A stretch of 40,392 nt of DNA from an uncultured Flavobacteriaceae bacterium. GTDB taxonomy: Bacteria; Bacteroidota; Bacteroidia; Flavobacteriales; Flavobacteriaceae. How positions within the stretch are numbered: position 1 is the stretch's first letter; each line of letters opens with the position of its first letter. The notes beneath the pieces were generated by a model. The model did no database searches, had not been told where the DNA came from, and saw only the letters and a program-made list of their open reading frames with translations. The position numbers and the translations under genes are program-made. The stretch covers positions 1-40,392 of the forward strand of contig CALIJE010000075.1 in assembly GCA_938017825.1 (NCBI GenBank). Direction: 5' to 3'. Below are positions 9,352 to 17,968 of the stretch, piece by piece.

Positions 9352-10153
9352 GAAGATTGCCGTTATGGGTTGCGGTTGGTTAGGGCTACCTTTAGCCTTG
9401 GCACTGGCGGCTAAAGGACATTCGATCAAAGGGAGCACAACTTCCGAAGACAAACTGGCCGAACTAAGATCAAAGAAGATTCAACCTTATTTGATTCGTC
9501 TTGCGGAGAATGGCATTACGGGGTATATCGATGAATTTCTGTCGGAGGCCGATATTCTTATCATCAATGTACCTCCCAAATTAAGAGGAAATCAGAGCGA
9601 GAACTACGTGAAAAAGATGCAACTGCTTCATAAACACGTCTTGAAATCGAAGGTAAGGCAGGTGATATTCGTAAGTAGCACCTCGGTTTACGGTCGCAAT
9701 CAAGGTGAGGTGACCGAAGCTTCTACCCCAGAACCTGCTACCGAGTCTGGGAGACAACTACTGGCGTCTGAGGCCATTTTTAGAAATTCGAAAAACCTAC
9801 AAACAAACATTATTCGTTTTGGGGGATTGATAAGCGATGACAGACACCCGATTCAAATGCTCGCTGGTAGAAAAAATCTTGCCAATGGCCATCATGCCGT
9901 AAATCTAATTCACAGACTTGATTGCATTCGTATCATCGAATACCTAATTGAGAAGGCAATGTGGGACCACACCTTGAATGGGGTGTATCCATATCATCCT
10001 ACCAAAAAAGAATACTACACCGCCGAAGCCAAAAAAAGAAACCTTCAACTACCTGAATATGAGGATAGTAATACCGATTTAGGTAAAAAAGTGACCCCAA
10101 TGGTATTGCTAAATGTTAAAGAATTTTGCTTCAATACTTCAATCAGTAGCTAG
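9344..10153 (+). CDS. YeeZ-like NAD(P)-binding epimerase/SDR-family protein (TTG start)
   Basis: 269 residues. The N-terminal Rossmann motif is KIAVMGCGWLGLPLALAL (dinucleotide loop G9-C-G-W-L-G14), followed by strand and helix repeats and VSSTSVYGRNQGEVTE. This fits extended SDR proteins of the E. coli YeeZ type, whose substrate is not established. The Y-x3-K pair is not clearly preserved after 'SVYG', so catalysis is uncertain. The start is TTG at 9344: the only in-frame ATG upstream (9314) is followed by stops at 9323 and 9326, and the next ATG (9365) would remove the first Rossmann strand. The gene begins within the last 8 bases of the membrane peptidase, so the two are probably one transcript. 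Confidence 0.8.
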   Translation: MNKKIAVMGCGWLGLPLALALAAKGHSIKGSTTSEDKLAELRSKKIQPYLIRLAENGITGYIDEFLSEADILIINVPPKLRGNQSENYVKKMQLLHKHVLKSKVRQVIFVSSTSVYGRNQGEVTEASTPEPATESGRQLLASEAIFRNSKNLQTNIIRFGGLISDDRHPIQMLAGRKNLANGHHAVNLIHRLDCIRIIEYLIEKAMWDHTLNGVYPYHPTKKEYYTAEAKKRNLQLPEYEDSNTDLGKKVTPMVLLNVKEFCFNTSISS

Positions 10154-10263
10154 TACACCACACAAATGGGCATTTTCACAACAAAAACGCTTCAATTGTG
10201 TTAACTCAAAGGCCATATCAGCGTCTAAGACGTAACTTTACATATAAATAAAAAGCTTTTGCC

Positions 10264-10635
10264 ATGGAAGAAATCAATTTTAAAAGGCGGATTCTTCTAG
10301 AAATAGAAGGGTTGATCTCGGAGAGTTGCCCCGAGCCAAAATTTCCCCTGAAATTTGAAGACCTGCATGTGGCACTTGTAAAAAAGCACTACAATGCAGC
10401 TGACGTATCTATCGACTACCACAGAAAAAGGGTGCAGATGGATATTGTGATGGATGATCAGGCCTATGACCCCAAAAAGGTCAATACTGATCTGCCCACT
10501 ATGCGCGCGAACCTATGGTTCAGAAACCTAACGGATTTTTTGAAATCGTGTTTGGATAAAGACAACCGTAGTCTTGCGTTTTATGCCAGTCTTTTAAAGT
10601 CCTTTCAGAACAATGATAGGATACTGGTCGCCTAA
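10264..10635 (+). CDS. Conserved-looking small protein of unknown function
   Basis: 123 residues, no signal peptide, no membrane segment, acidic-basic mixture. The sequence is helical at both ends (FKRRILLEIEGLI; LTDFLKSCLDKDNRSLAFYASLLKSF) with a strand-like centre (DVSIDYHRKRVQMDIVMDD). I do not recognise the family. It is monocistronic: 110 bases separate it from the upstream gene and a strong intrinsic terminator follows. Normal codon use and its own terminator support it as a real gene. Confidence 0.75.
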   Translation: MEEINFKRRILLEIEGLISESCPEPKFPLKFEDLHVALVKKHYNAADVSIDYHRKRVQMDIVMDDQAYDPKKVNTDLPTMRANLWFRNLTDFLKSCLDKDNRSLAFYASLLKSFQNNDRILVA

Positions 10636-10660
10636 AAATATCAACCGAACCTAAATAGAT

Positions 10661-10688
10661 AAGGGATACCATATGGTATCCCTTTTTT
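10661..10688 (+). terminator. Intrinsic terminator
   Basis: AAGGGATACC (10661-10670) pairs perfectly with GGTATCCCTT (10675-10684) around an ATAT loop, and six T residues follow (10683-10688). The 24-base hairpin is a perfect palindrome. It lies 25 bases after the stop of the 123-residue gene and 92 bases before the next start, ending that transcript. Confidence 0.9.
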
Positions 10689-10780
10689 AGTGTCGAACAC
10701 CTTTCGAAATTAGTTTAAGGGTTTCCTTAACAGCTACATCCAATTAATTTTTATAGTTTAGCGCACCAAAATAAACAAAC

Positions 10781-11482
10781 ATGAAACGTGTAGCACTAGT
10801 CTTTTTCCTTGTTGTAGGTTTTGCCGCCAACGCGCAGACCAATAGCGACCTTCAAAAGCATTACGAAGCATTTTACACCGAAATGCGCCTACAAGGTGAT
10901 GTGAACGGCGTTATAAATGCCCTGACCCATTTGAACGTAATCGCACCAATGAAAGAGCGAAAAGATACCTTGGCCTATGTTTACGCCAACAACAACCAAC
11001 ATTTACAGGCATTGAACACTATTGGTATCGAAAAAAATGAGGCAGATTCCGATTTGGCGGTGCAGGTAAAGGCCTCATCACTTAAAGCGCTCAACCAACC
11101 CAAACGCGCCTTGGAGCAGTTTGAAATTTTATATGGTCGTGAACCCAACGTATACATAGCCTACGAATTGGCAGACCTAAAAATCCAAACAGGAGACAAT
11201 GCCGGTGCCAAAGCCAATATCGATTATGGTATAACCAACTCAAAAGATGATCAGAAATATGCTTTTTATGAAAGACAACAGCCGTATGAAGTGTCTTTGA
11301 AGGCCGCCTTTATTCACCTCAAGGCCCTTGTGGAATATAACAACAACAAGGAAAATTTGGACGATGCCATTAAATTGATCGATGAGGCAATGGCCATTGC
11401 ACCTAATTTTAATTTGGCGAGCTTAAGCAAACAAGCGCTTGAATCGCGAAGAAACCCACCAGCTACCGAGACCAAAGATTAA
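10781..11482 (+). CDS. Secreted TPR-like protein
   Basis: 233 residues. The signal peptide (1-19, ending FAANAQ) predicts export. The mature part is alpha-helical with TPR-like spacing: LQALNTIGIEKNEADSDLAV, SLKALNQPKRALEQFEILYG, AYELADLKIQTGDNAGAKA and LDDAIKLIDEAMAIAPNF. These suggest four or more degenerate tetratricopeptide repeats for protein binding in the periplasm. No catalytic motif is seen. It stands alone between a terminator and a convergent lipoprotein gene. A weak -7-like TAGTTTAG (10754-10761) lies 20 bases before the ATG, without a convincing -33 partner. Confidence 0.75.
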   Translation: MKRVALVFFLVVGFAANAQTNSDLQKHYEAFYTEMRLQGDVNGVINALTHLNVIAPMKERKDTLAYVYANNNQHLQALNTIGIEKNEADSDLAVQVKASSLKALNQPKRALEQFEILYGREPNVYIAYELADLKIQTGDNAGAKANIDYGITNSKDDQKYAFYERQQPYEVSLKAAFIHLKALVEYNNNKENLDDAIKLIDEAMAIAPNFNLASLSKQALESRRNPPATETKD

Positions 11483-11546
11483 TTTTGAAACTTGTTGATC
11501 GCTGAACGCCAGGTACTAAAACTAGTTTATGGGCCAGTTTGCCAAG

Positions 11547-12041
11547 CTATTCTTCTAAAAGAAGCTCGGTATCTAAGGTATTGTTTGCAATAATATTGAA
11601 TTGGTTTCGAAAGGCATTGTAGGCGTTCACCATTTCCAAGGTAGATTTTTGTACGTCGAGACGATAATGTAAATCACCTTTTACCTTCAACAAAAAGGTT
11701 TTGAACATGGTAAGCCTGCCCTTAATTTGCGGCATTTCGAATTTTTCTGGGTACTCAGACTCGGCCAAGCCTTTTTGCTTTTCTACCAAATCATCGATGA
11801 CCAAAGTCAAATCCTCTGCATTTTCCACTTGGTAAAGTGCATCGAAGCTGGTTTCGAGCATGGCAAATTCTTTCCAATCTTTCAAATCTGCCTGCAGCTT
11901 ATAATCCATTGCCAACTTTTTTGGCCAGTCTTCCTGGACGATTTCGAAGGTCTCCACATTGTCCTCAGAACTCCCATTATTCTTGGGTTTACAGGATAGA
12001 ACCATGAACCCTGCCAACATCAGAAAACAGAATCTTTTCAT
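11547..12041 (-). CDS. Small lipoprotein of unknown function
   Basis: 164 residues from the ATG at 12039-12041. The open frame reaches 12113 but would then overlap the divergent threonine dehydrogenase start, and only the inner start gives a proper lipoprotein signal (MKRFCFLMLAGFMVLSC, lipobox LSC, Cys17). After a low-complexity linker (KPKNNGSSEDNVE) the mature protein is all-helical, about 140 residues, with many charged residues. It could be a helical bundle. I do not recognise the family. It is convergent with the TPR-like gene and divergent (65 bases) from tdh. Confidence 0.75.
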   Translation of the reverse strand: MKRFCFLMLAGFMVLSCKPKNNGSSEDNVETFEIVQEDWPKKLAMDYKLQADLKDWKEFAMLETSFDALYQVENAEDLTLVIDDLVEKQKGLAESEYPEKFEMPQIKGRLTMFKTFLLKVKGDLHYRLDVQKSTLEMVNAYNAFRNQFNIIANNTLDTELLLEE

Positions 12042-12057
12042 GGAACGAATGTAGTGA

Positions 12058-12088
12058 TTTTTGAATCGGTTATCTTTACCTAAATTTC
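12058..12088 (+). promoter_or_regulatory. Candidate promoter for threonine dehydrogenase
   Basis: A TTTTTG -33-like element (12058-12063), a 17-base spacer and TAAATTTC (12081-12088) match the Bacteroidota TTTG-N17-23-TAnnTTTG pattern except for the last base. The element ends 18 bases before the ATG at 12107. Confidence 0.5.
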
Positions 12089-12106
12089 CATTTAACGCTA
12101 TTTTAA

Positions 12107-13054
12107 ATGTCAAAAACTATATTGATCATCGGCGCATGCGGACAAATAGGTACCGAGTTGACCCATGCCCTTCGCAAAAAATTCGGGTCTGAAAAAGTTG
12201 TGGCCAGTGACATACGTGAAGGCAATGATGCCTTAATGAATTCAGGGCCATTTGAAATCTTGGATGCAACCGATTATGACGCAATGGAGGAAATCGTCGC
12301 CTATTGGGAAATCGATGAGGTATATCTAATGGCGGCCATGCTTAGTGCCACGGCAGAAAAATTTCCTATGCGCGCCTGGAACCTCAACATGAACTCTCTG
12401 TTTAATGTACTGAATCTGGCAAAAGAAAGGAAAATCGAAAAAGTATTTTGGCCTTCCAGTATTGCAGTCTTTGGGCCTCATACGCCCAAAACGAATACGG
12501 CACAACAAACAATTATGGAGCCCAGTACGGTATATGGTATCAGCAAGCAATCTGGAGAACGTTGGTGTGAATACTACCATGAAAAATTTGGTGTAGATGT
12601 GCGAAGTCTTAGGTATCCTGGTCTAATTAGTTGGAAAACCATGCCTGGCGGAGGTACGACCGACTATGCCGTAGAAATCTACCATGAAGCAATTACGAAC
12701 GGCACCTATAGCTGCTTTTTAAATGCCGACACGAGCCTTCCAATGATGTATATGGATGATGCCATCCGCGCAACCCTCTTGCTCATGGAAAGCGATGCGG
12801 CAAACCTTAAAATTCGCTCCTCCTACAATCTTGCGGCCATGAGCTTTACGCCAACCGAAATAGCCGCAAGCATTCAGAAAAAGATTCCTAATTTTGAAAT
12901 AGATTACACTATTGATTTTAGACAAGCCATTGCCGATTCATGGCCTAATAGCATTGATGATACGAATGCACAAGAAGATTGGGGATGGAAGGCAGAATTT
13001 GATTTGGAGAAGACCACTAACGAAATGTTGAACAACCTAAGAGCAACCCTATGA
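12107..13054 (+). CDS. tdh: L-threonine 3-dehydrogenase, SDR type
   Basis: 315 residues. It oxidises L-threonine with NAD+ to 2-amino-3-ketobutyrate, which then yields glycine plus acetyl-CoA or aminoacetone. The extended-SDR features are present: GACGQIG (9-15) for NAD, acidic D35 (VASDIRE), the SS pair S117-S118 in WPSSIAVFGPHTP, and the catalytic Y143-x3-K147 (VYGISK). The block TVYGISKQSGERWCEYYHEKFGVDVRSLRYPG and the GGGTTDYAVEI segment are typical of the short epimerase-like TDH of Bacteroidota and animals, distinct from the zinc-dependent E. coli enzyme. The length is right for the family. The stop overlaps the next ATG (ATGA at 13051-13054). No 2-amino-3-ketobutyrate ligase gene is nearby. 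Confidence 0.87.
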   Translation: MSKTILIIGACGQIGTELTHALRKKFGSEKVVASDIREGNDALMNSGPFEILDATDYDAMEEIVAYWEIDEVYLMAAMLSATAEKFPMRAWNLNMNSLFNVLNLAKERKIEKVFWPSSIAVFGPHTPKTNTAQQTIMEPSTVYGISKQSGERWCEYYHEKFGVDVRSLRYPGLISWKTMPGGGTTDYAVEIYHEAITNGTYSCFLNADTSLPMMYMDDAIRATLLLMESDAANLKIRSSYNLAAMSFTPTEIAASIQKKIPNFEIDYTIDFRQAIADSWPNSIDDTNAQEDWGWKAEFDLEKTTNEMLNNLRATL

Positions 13055-13770
13055 AAAAATTTGAAAAGCGCGTTTTAAGCCTGTTGGTCATTTTGAGCAC
13101 TGTGACAGTTTCTTTCGCCCAAGAATTGAATGGTGTATATTTTACAACTTCAACTACGGATTCCGCTAGCACTCAGCAAGAATTAAAAGTTCATGATAAT
13201 TACTTGATTTTATCGGTATACGAAAGTTCGCCAGCCAAATTTATCAAAACCATCGGTGGGTTTTATACAGTACAAAATGATAGCATAAAGGTAAAATTAG
13301 AATTCAATTCAAACTATGAGAACGACTCGATTTCCGAGTTGGCTTATGCCTATTCCCTTAAAGGCGATCAATTGGTGCTTCAGTCCGCTTCCCAATCAAA
13401 TTATCAACGCGTAGCGCAGAAAGAACAGGACTTAGACGGCCCATGGCTGTTTGGAACAAGGGGGCCCGATACCGGCCAAGAACGTCGGGGAGATTCTAGA
13501 ACGCGAAAAACCTTAAAATTCCTTATGAACGGGCGTTTTCAATGGATAGCCTATGACACCAATGGTTTTCAATTTAAAGGTACTGGAGGAGGCTCCTATA
13601 CTGCGGTAGATGGCAAATACACCGAAAATATCGAATATTTCTCTAGAGACAACAAGCGTGTAGGCGCGTCGCTTGAATTCGATTATGAGGTAAAGGACAT
13701 CGACTGGCATCATACGGGAAACAATAGCAAGGGCCAGCCAATGTACGAAATCTGGCAGCGAAGGTTGTAA
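13051..13770 (+). CDS. Secreted protein of unknown function, coupled to tdh
   Basis: 239 residues with a signal peptide (about 1-23, ending SFAQ). The mature protein has two beta-rich halves. The first (about 25-120) opens ELNGVYFTTSTTDS. The second (about 130-239) opens DLDGPWLFGTRGPD and contains KTLKFLMNGRFQWIAYDTNGFQFKGTGGGSYTAVDGKY, then SRDNKRVGASLEFDYEV and ends HHTGNNSKGQPMYEIWQR. Two lipocalin- or calycin-like barrels are plausible. I recall the second half as a Bacteroidota 'membrane or secreted protein' family of unknown role. It is coupled to tdh by a 4-base overlap even though tdh is cytosolic, so the pairing may be only co-expression. Confidence 0.75.
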   Translation: MKKFEKRVLSLLVILSTVTVSFAQELNGVYFTTSTTDSASTQQELKVHDNYLILSVYESSPAKFIKTIGGFYTVQNDSIKVKLEFNSNYENDSISELAYAYSLKGDQLVLQSASQSNYQRVAQKEQDLDGPWLFGTRGPDTGQERRGDSRTRKTLKFLMNGRFQWIAYDTNGFQFKGTGGGSYTAVDGKYTENIEYFSRDNKRVGASLEFDYEVKDIDWHHTGNNSKGQPMYEIWQRRL

Positions 13771-13803
13771 ACCTATGTGGTTATCTTGAAGTGATTTAAT
13801 AAG

Positions 13804-13875
13804 TAGCCCCGGCAAGAATCGAACTTGCATCTAAAGTTTAGGAAACTTCTATTCTATCCATTGAACTACGGGGCC
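13804..13875 (-). tRNA. tRNA-Arg (anticodon CCT)
   Basis: The 72-base cloverleaf folds completely on the minus strand. Acceptor GGCCCCG pairs with CGGGGCT (one G-T pair at the end). The D stem is GTTC/GAAT. The anticodon stem GAAGT/ACTTT encloses the loop TTCCTAA (anticodon CCT, reads AGG). The T stem GCAAG/CTTGC encloses TTCGATT. The discriminator base is A. CCA is not encoded, as is usual in this phylum. A perfect -7 element lies 16 bases upstream. Confidence 0.95.
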
Positions 13876-13891
13876 ATTATTTAATGGAGGG

Positions 13892-13899
13892 CAAAAATA
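13892..13899 (-). promoter_or_regulatory. -7 promoter element of tRNA-Arg
   Basis: The minus strand reads TATTTTTG, a full match to TAnnTTTG, with 16 bases before the tRNA 5' end. I see no clear TTTG at the -33 position. Confidence 0.5.
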
Positions 13900-13947
13900 G
13901 AATATTTTAGGAAATGGGATATTTCTTTTTGTTAGCTTGTGCGTTTT

Positions 13948-14526
13948 TTAATATAACTCAACCACCATCTCTACCTCAACGGCCATATTGCCAGGTAAAG
14001 ACCCCATACCGACAGCGGCACGGGCATGCTTACCCTTATCGCCAAAAACTTCGGCCATAAGGTCAGAATAGCCATTGATAACCTTGGAATGATCCGTAAA
14101 GTCTGAAGTGGCATTGACCATACCATTTACTTTAACAACTCTTTTCACCTTGTTCAAATTGCCCAGTTCGGACTTTAAAACCGCCAATTGGTTGATGCCG
14201 GCCCAACGGGCCGCAGCATATCCTTCTTCAAGGCTTAGGTCTGCACCCACTTTACCTACTACATTTTTACCATCATCTTTTCTAGGGCCTTTGCCCGCAA
14301 GAAACAATAGATTACCAGAGCGCACCGCATGTACATAATTCGCGAGTGGTGTGCCAGGGGTTTTCAAAACAATCCCCAAGGCAGATAGCTTTGCCTCGGG
14401 GTTGTAATTTGTATCGATTTGGGCATCGGTTACCGTATCTTTTTCCGCTACCGTTTCTGTTTTTTCAGGTGTAGGATTGCAAGCAAAAGCCAACAGTACC
14501 AACCACAACCAATATCGATTTTTCAT
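13948..14526 (-). CDS. Exported RidA/YjgF-family lipoprotein
   Basis: 192 residues from the ATG at 14524-14526. The longer frame (to 14604) would overlap the upstream peptidase gene and bury the lipoprotein signal MKNRYWLWLVLLAFAC (Cys16). After a Thr/Glu-rich linker (about 17-45) comes one RidA domain: LGIVLKTPGTPLANYVHAVRSGNLLFLAGKGP, then the trimer/active-site end ARAAVGMGSLPGNMAVEVEMVVEL, which keeps the conserved Arg. Cytosolic RidA hydrolyses reactive enamines and imines made by PLP enzymes. An envelope lipoprotein version cannot serve that pool, so its substrate is unknown. It lies 16 bases downstream of the M16 peptidase, probably in the same transcript. Confidence 0.85.
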   Translation of the reverse strand: MKNRYWLWLVLLAFACNPTPEKTETVAEKDTVTDAQIDTNYNPEAKLSALGIVLKTPGTPLANYVHAVRSGNLLFLAGKGPRKDDGKNVVGKVGADLSLEEGYAAARWAGINQLAVLKSELGNLNKVKRVVKVNGMVNATSDFTDHSKVINGYSDLMAEVFGDKGKHARAAVGMGSLPGNMAVEVEMVVELY

Positions 14527-14542
14527 TTTAGTGCTATTTGGA

Positions 14543-17263
14543 TTACTCTTCTTTTTTGAAATCTCCGGCATTGACCACCGTCCATTGTTCAAAAGGCAAG
14601 ACATACTTCTTTATCGCCGCATTTACATCTGCGACGGTCAACTTGCTTACTCTTTCCTCCAATGTTTTTTGAAAACTCATATCACGATCATAAAAGATAT
14701 TGTTATTGATCAAACTAGACAATTCGTTGTCTTTTGCACGGGAAACACTCTGGGCCTGCACCCAGCCATTCACCGCATTGGTCAATTCTTCTTCGGTAAT
14801 TCCGTCTTTGATAAATCGAGCGATTTCTTCCTTAAAGCCCAACTGCACCTTCTCATAGTTCATTGGGGCATAAATCGCATAAATGAACATACCAGAATTT
14901 CTATCGGTTTTGCTCCCATCTCCATTGAATCCTGCTCCAGCCCCATAGCTTACCCCATCTTTCTGTCTCAATCTATCGGCTATCCTCGAATTTAGGAAAC
15001 CACCACCCAATATAGTGGCCGCAATATTCAATGCAGGGTAATCTTCATCATATTGGCTCATTTGAACCCCCGAAGTTCCAAATGTCATTGCATTCTGTTT
15101 GTCTGGGGTAATGACATCTTCGTTGATCGCTTTGTGGGCCTTGTACGGGTTTGCAATTTGTTCATAGGCATGTTTGCTATTGAATTCTCCAAACTCCTTT
15201 TCGATAAAGGCCTTTACTTCCTCAGAATTCACATTCCCTATACCAATTAGTATCGACTTTCCAAGACCGTAGAATTCACCGTAGAATTGCTTAATGTCAT
15301 CTATTGAAACACTTTTGATCGCAGCAACGCGCTCCTCTATGCTCATTGCATAATTGGGATGACCTTTGGGATAATTGTTGTTGATCATCGAAACCCTATT
15401 CGACGCGATAAAGTTCGGTTCGTTTTTGTAGCTCTCAATTTGTGCTAACTGTTCGGTCTTTAACTTTTCCAACTCAACTGGGTCAAACGACGGATTCTTA
15501 ATAATGTCGGCCATCAACTGCAAAGCGGGCATTAAATTCTCCTCCGTAGAACTGATGTTGGCATAAATGTTACCGTTCGTACCCCTGAAGGAAATTGAGG
15601 TTTTCAACTTAGCCAACTCATCCTCTATCTGTTGGCGGGTTTTCGTAGCGGTACCCTTATTCAGCATGCTAGCCGTAAAGGAAGGAATTACGCCCTTGTT
15701 CATGAGACTCTTAACGTCACCGTTTCGACCACTAAAACTTAGGCTTACCGTATTACCTCGATTGCTCTTTTCGATAAAACCATAGTTTACTCCATTGCTT
15801 AATTTGCCGTTCTTTAAGCGACCTTGAATGGCGTCATAAGCAACATCGAAAGCCTCTCCCGTGCCCATAGCCTCTTTTCCTTTGTAATCGGCCACCATCT
15901 TATCAATATCCTCGGTATGCCCAATGGATACACGCTTTGGGTCTTTGGTTGGATAAAATCTACCCATCGTACGATTGGTAGGAATAAGATATTTGTTCAT
16001 GGCGGCATTTGCCTCTTCAAGCGTCATGTTCTCTACACGATCTCTGTAAAGGAAAGCCAATCGCCAGTCACCACTCCCTATAAACTCACTCATATAGGTG
16101 CCCAAAAAGGCTGAATTTCGCATTACTTGATCAATTTGCTTGGCGATATTCGATTTGGCGCGATCTAACTCTTCTTGCGTCAGAGGGTTGTCTTTTAAAC
16201 CATCTAAGGTCTCACGCAGTACTTTATAAACCTCATCGGCATCCTTATCGGAGGGCACATCGACATTCACGTACATAAATCCTGGTTCCTTAGTTTCAGG
16301 AATATAGGCCCATAACGAAGATGCTTTCTTCGACTCTACCAATGCTTTGTACAATCTTCCTGAAGGTTCATCTGAAAGTGCATCCTGAACGACAGACATT
16401 GCAGCATAATCAGGGTCTGATACCGCTGGTGTATGATACAAGGCACTTACAATCTGTAAATCACCCGTACGGCTTACACTTACCATTTTTTCACCATCCT
16501 GTGCCGGCTCCTCGGTATATGAATCACGAATCGGCGTCGATGGCTTGGCGATTTTACCGAATTTTTCCTCAATGAGTTTCAATGTCTTTTCTTCCTCGAA
16601 CTTTCCGGTAACCATTAAAACCGCATTATCGGGACGGTAAAATTTCTTATAAAAAGCTTTGAGGTTCTCGATAGGCACGCGCTCAATATCTGAACGGTTA
16701 CCAATAGTTGAACTACCGTAGTTGTGCCATAAGTAAGCGGCATCGATGGTTTTCTCCATAAGAACGCCCGTAGGGTTGTTCTCCCCGCTTTCAAATTCAT
16801 TACGAACAACGCTGAACTCAGATTCCAAATCCTTTTTTGCTATATACGAATTCACCATACGATCCGCTTCCAAATCCAATGCCCAATCCAAATTTTCTTC
16901 GGTAGCGTTAAAGGTCTCAAAATAATTGGTGCGATCGTAGTAGGTGGTGCCGTTGGGACGTGCTCCGTGAGAGCTTAATTCCTTTGGAATATCAGGGTGA
17001 TTAGGGGTCCCCTTGAACACCATGTGTTCTAATAAGTGGGCCATCCCTTTTTCCCCATATCCTTCATGGCGTGACCCTACCAAATAGGTAATGTTGACCG
17101 TAATGGTCTGGGCAGAATTATCGGGGAACAGCAATACCTTAAGACCATTGTCCATTCGGTACTCCGTAATTCCTTCAACAGAAGCGGTCTTGGTCATTTG
17201 AGCGATCAATGAACCACTCAAAATCAGTGTTGCAAAACAACTAAGTAAAAATTTGAATTTCAT
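14543..17263 (-). CDS. Exported M16 (pitrilysin-like) zinc metallopeptidase, two-lobed
   Basis: 906 residues with a signal peptide (about 1-22, SLIAQ). The inverted zinc motif HLLEH (H76, E79, H80) and the third ligand E156 (VVRNEFESG), 76 residues after the motif, are intact in the N-terminal lobe. The C-terminal lobe (about 500-906) is the inactive partner; it keeps the substrate-binding block LRQKDGVSYGAGAG after ILGGGFLNSRIADR. Both lobes in one chain and about 900 residues are typical for the Bacteroidota M16 family. It likely clears short peptides in the periplasm. A 122-base gap separates it from the GNAT gene, so it probably has its own promoter. RidA-like lipoprotein follows. Confidence 0.92.
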   Translation of the reverse strand: MKFKFLLSCFATLILSGSLIAQMTKTASVEGITEYRMDNGLKVLLFPDNSAQTITVNITYLVGSRHEGYGEKGMAHLLEHMVFKGTPNHPDIPKELSSHGARPNGTTYYDRTNYFETFNATEENLDWALDLEADRMVNSYIAKKDLESEFSVVRNEFESGENNPTGVLMEKTIDAAYLWHNYGSSTIGNRSDIERVPIENLKAFYKKFYRPDNAVLMVTGKFEEEKTLKLIEEKFGKIAKPSTPIRDSYTEEPAQDGEKMVSVSRTGDLQIVSALYHTPAVSDPDYAAMSVVQDALSDEPSGRLYKALVESKKASSLWAYIPETKEPGFMYVNVDVPSDKDADEVYKVLRETLDGLKDNPLTQEELDRAKSNIAKQIDQVMRNSAFLGTYMSEFIGSGDWRLAFLYRDRVENMTLEEANAAMNKYLIPTNRTMGRFYPTKDPKRVSIGHTEDIDKMVADYKGKEAMGTGEAFDVAYDAIQGRLKNGKLSNGVNYGFIEKSNRGNTVSLSFSGRNGDVKSLMNKGVIPSFTASMLNKGTATKTRQQIEDELAKLKTSISFRGTNGNIYANISSTEENLMPALQLMADIIKNPSFDPVELEKLKTEQLAQIESYKNEPNFIASNRVSMINNNYPKGHPNYAMSIEERVAAIKSVSIDDIKQFYGEFYGLGKSILIGIGNVNSEEVKAFIEKEFGEFNSKHAYEQIANPYKAHKAINEDVITPDKQNAMTFGTSGVQMSQYDEDYPALNIAATILGGGFLNSRIADRLRQKDGVSYGAGAGFNGDGSKTDRNSGMFIYAIYAPMNYEKVQLGFKEEIARFIKDGITEEELTNAVNGWVQAQSVSRAKDNELSSLINNNIFYDRDMSFQKTLEERVSKLTVADVNAAIKKYVLPFEQWTVVNAGDFKKEE

Positions 17264-17385
17264 ATCGTGTTAATTTTTGATGTAGCGTCAATATTACGAA
17301 AAATGATCCTTAAAATTAGGTTAAAAAAGCACTAAAATGGGGCAGGACAACCGCCTATATACAAAAGATTCTAAAGGATTGGGCA

Positions 17386-17919
17386 CTAGTCGGCATAGCA
17401 TTCAAACAACTCCATATCCAAAGCTTTACCATCTGATGGTGTAAAAGACTTCATCAACTTTCTTTGCCAAACATAGCCACACTTTTCTGCGACCCGAGTA
17501 CTGGCGACATTGGTTTCATGTGCTATGATCTGAATAGTTCGCAGCCCCAATTCGGCAAAGGCATAAGCCGTCATCTTACCAATAGCTTCGGTCATCCATT
17601 GACGACCCTCGAACTTGGCTCCTAGACAATAGGCAAATTCGCCAATGCCTCTATCCCAATCAAGTTCTTTAAGGATAATAAGGCCTGCAATGGTTTTAGT
17701 TTCCTTATCCTTAAGGGCCCAAGTAAACTCTGACTTAGTGGAAATTTCCGATTGTTTTCTTTGAATGTACTCTTTAGACGCTTCTCGGGTCAAATTTTGG
17801 GCAAGGGTCAATGGAAAATATCGTTCAAAACGTGCACGGTTGGTCACCATAAGGGCCGATAGGGTCTGGGCGTCTGAAGGCTCAAGCTCACAAATCGAAA
17901 AATGCTCGGTCAAGATCAT
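17386..17919 (-). CDS. GNAT acetyltransferase, RimJ/RimL-like
   Basis: 177 residues covering one GNAT domain of the RimJ/RimL/'acetyltransf_3' type: LTEHFSICELEPSDAQTLSALM at the start, the acceptor-side beta strands TWALKDKETKTIAGLIIL, the acetyl-CoA loop region GRQWMTEAIGKMTAYAFAELGLRTIQIIAHETNVASTRVAEKCGYV, and a final strand pair. The canonical Q/R-x-x-G-x-G/A loop is degenerate (KFEGRQWMTEA). It would transfer acetyl from acetyl-CoA to an amine or protein N-terminus; the acceptor is not evident. It starts 49 bases after hemE on the same strand, so may be read through from the heme operon. It is cytosolic. Confidence 0.85.
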   Translation of the reverse strand: MILTEHFSICELEPSDAQTLSALMVTNRARFERYFPLTLAQNLTREASKEYIQRKQSEISTKSEFTWALKDKETKTIAGLIILKELDWDRGIGEFAYCLGAKFEGRQWMTEAIGKMTAYAFAELGLRTIQIIAHETNVASTRVAEKCGYVWQRKLMKSFTPSDGKALDMELFECYAD

Positions 17920-17968
17920 AGAAAATTCCCTTTAGGGTTTACTATAAGTAGGGAAATATAGCACTACA

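Noticed and set aside
11519..11528. AAACTAGTTT palindrome between convergent genes
   Set aside because: It has no loop and no T-tract, so it cannot form a useful terminator hairpin, and it is short enough to be chance.
12042..12113. Longer start for the small lipoprotein
   Set aside because: It would overlap the tdh start and bury the lipoprotein signal.
13804..13875. tRNA-Arg as an integration site for a mobile element
   Set aside because: No integrase, partial tRNA repeat or foreign-looking genes lie beside it.
14477..14995. 172-codon plus-strand frame opposite the end of the M16 gene
   Set aside because: It lies antisense to conserved M16 and RidA sequence, has no recognisable domain and a poor start.
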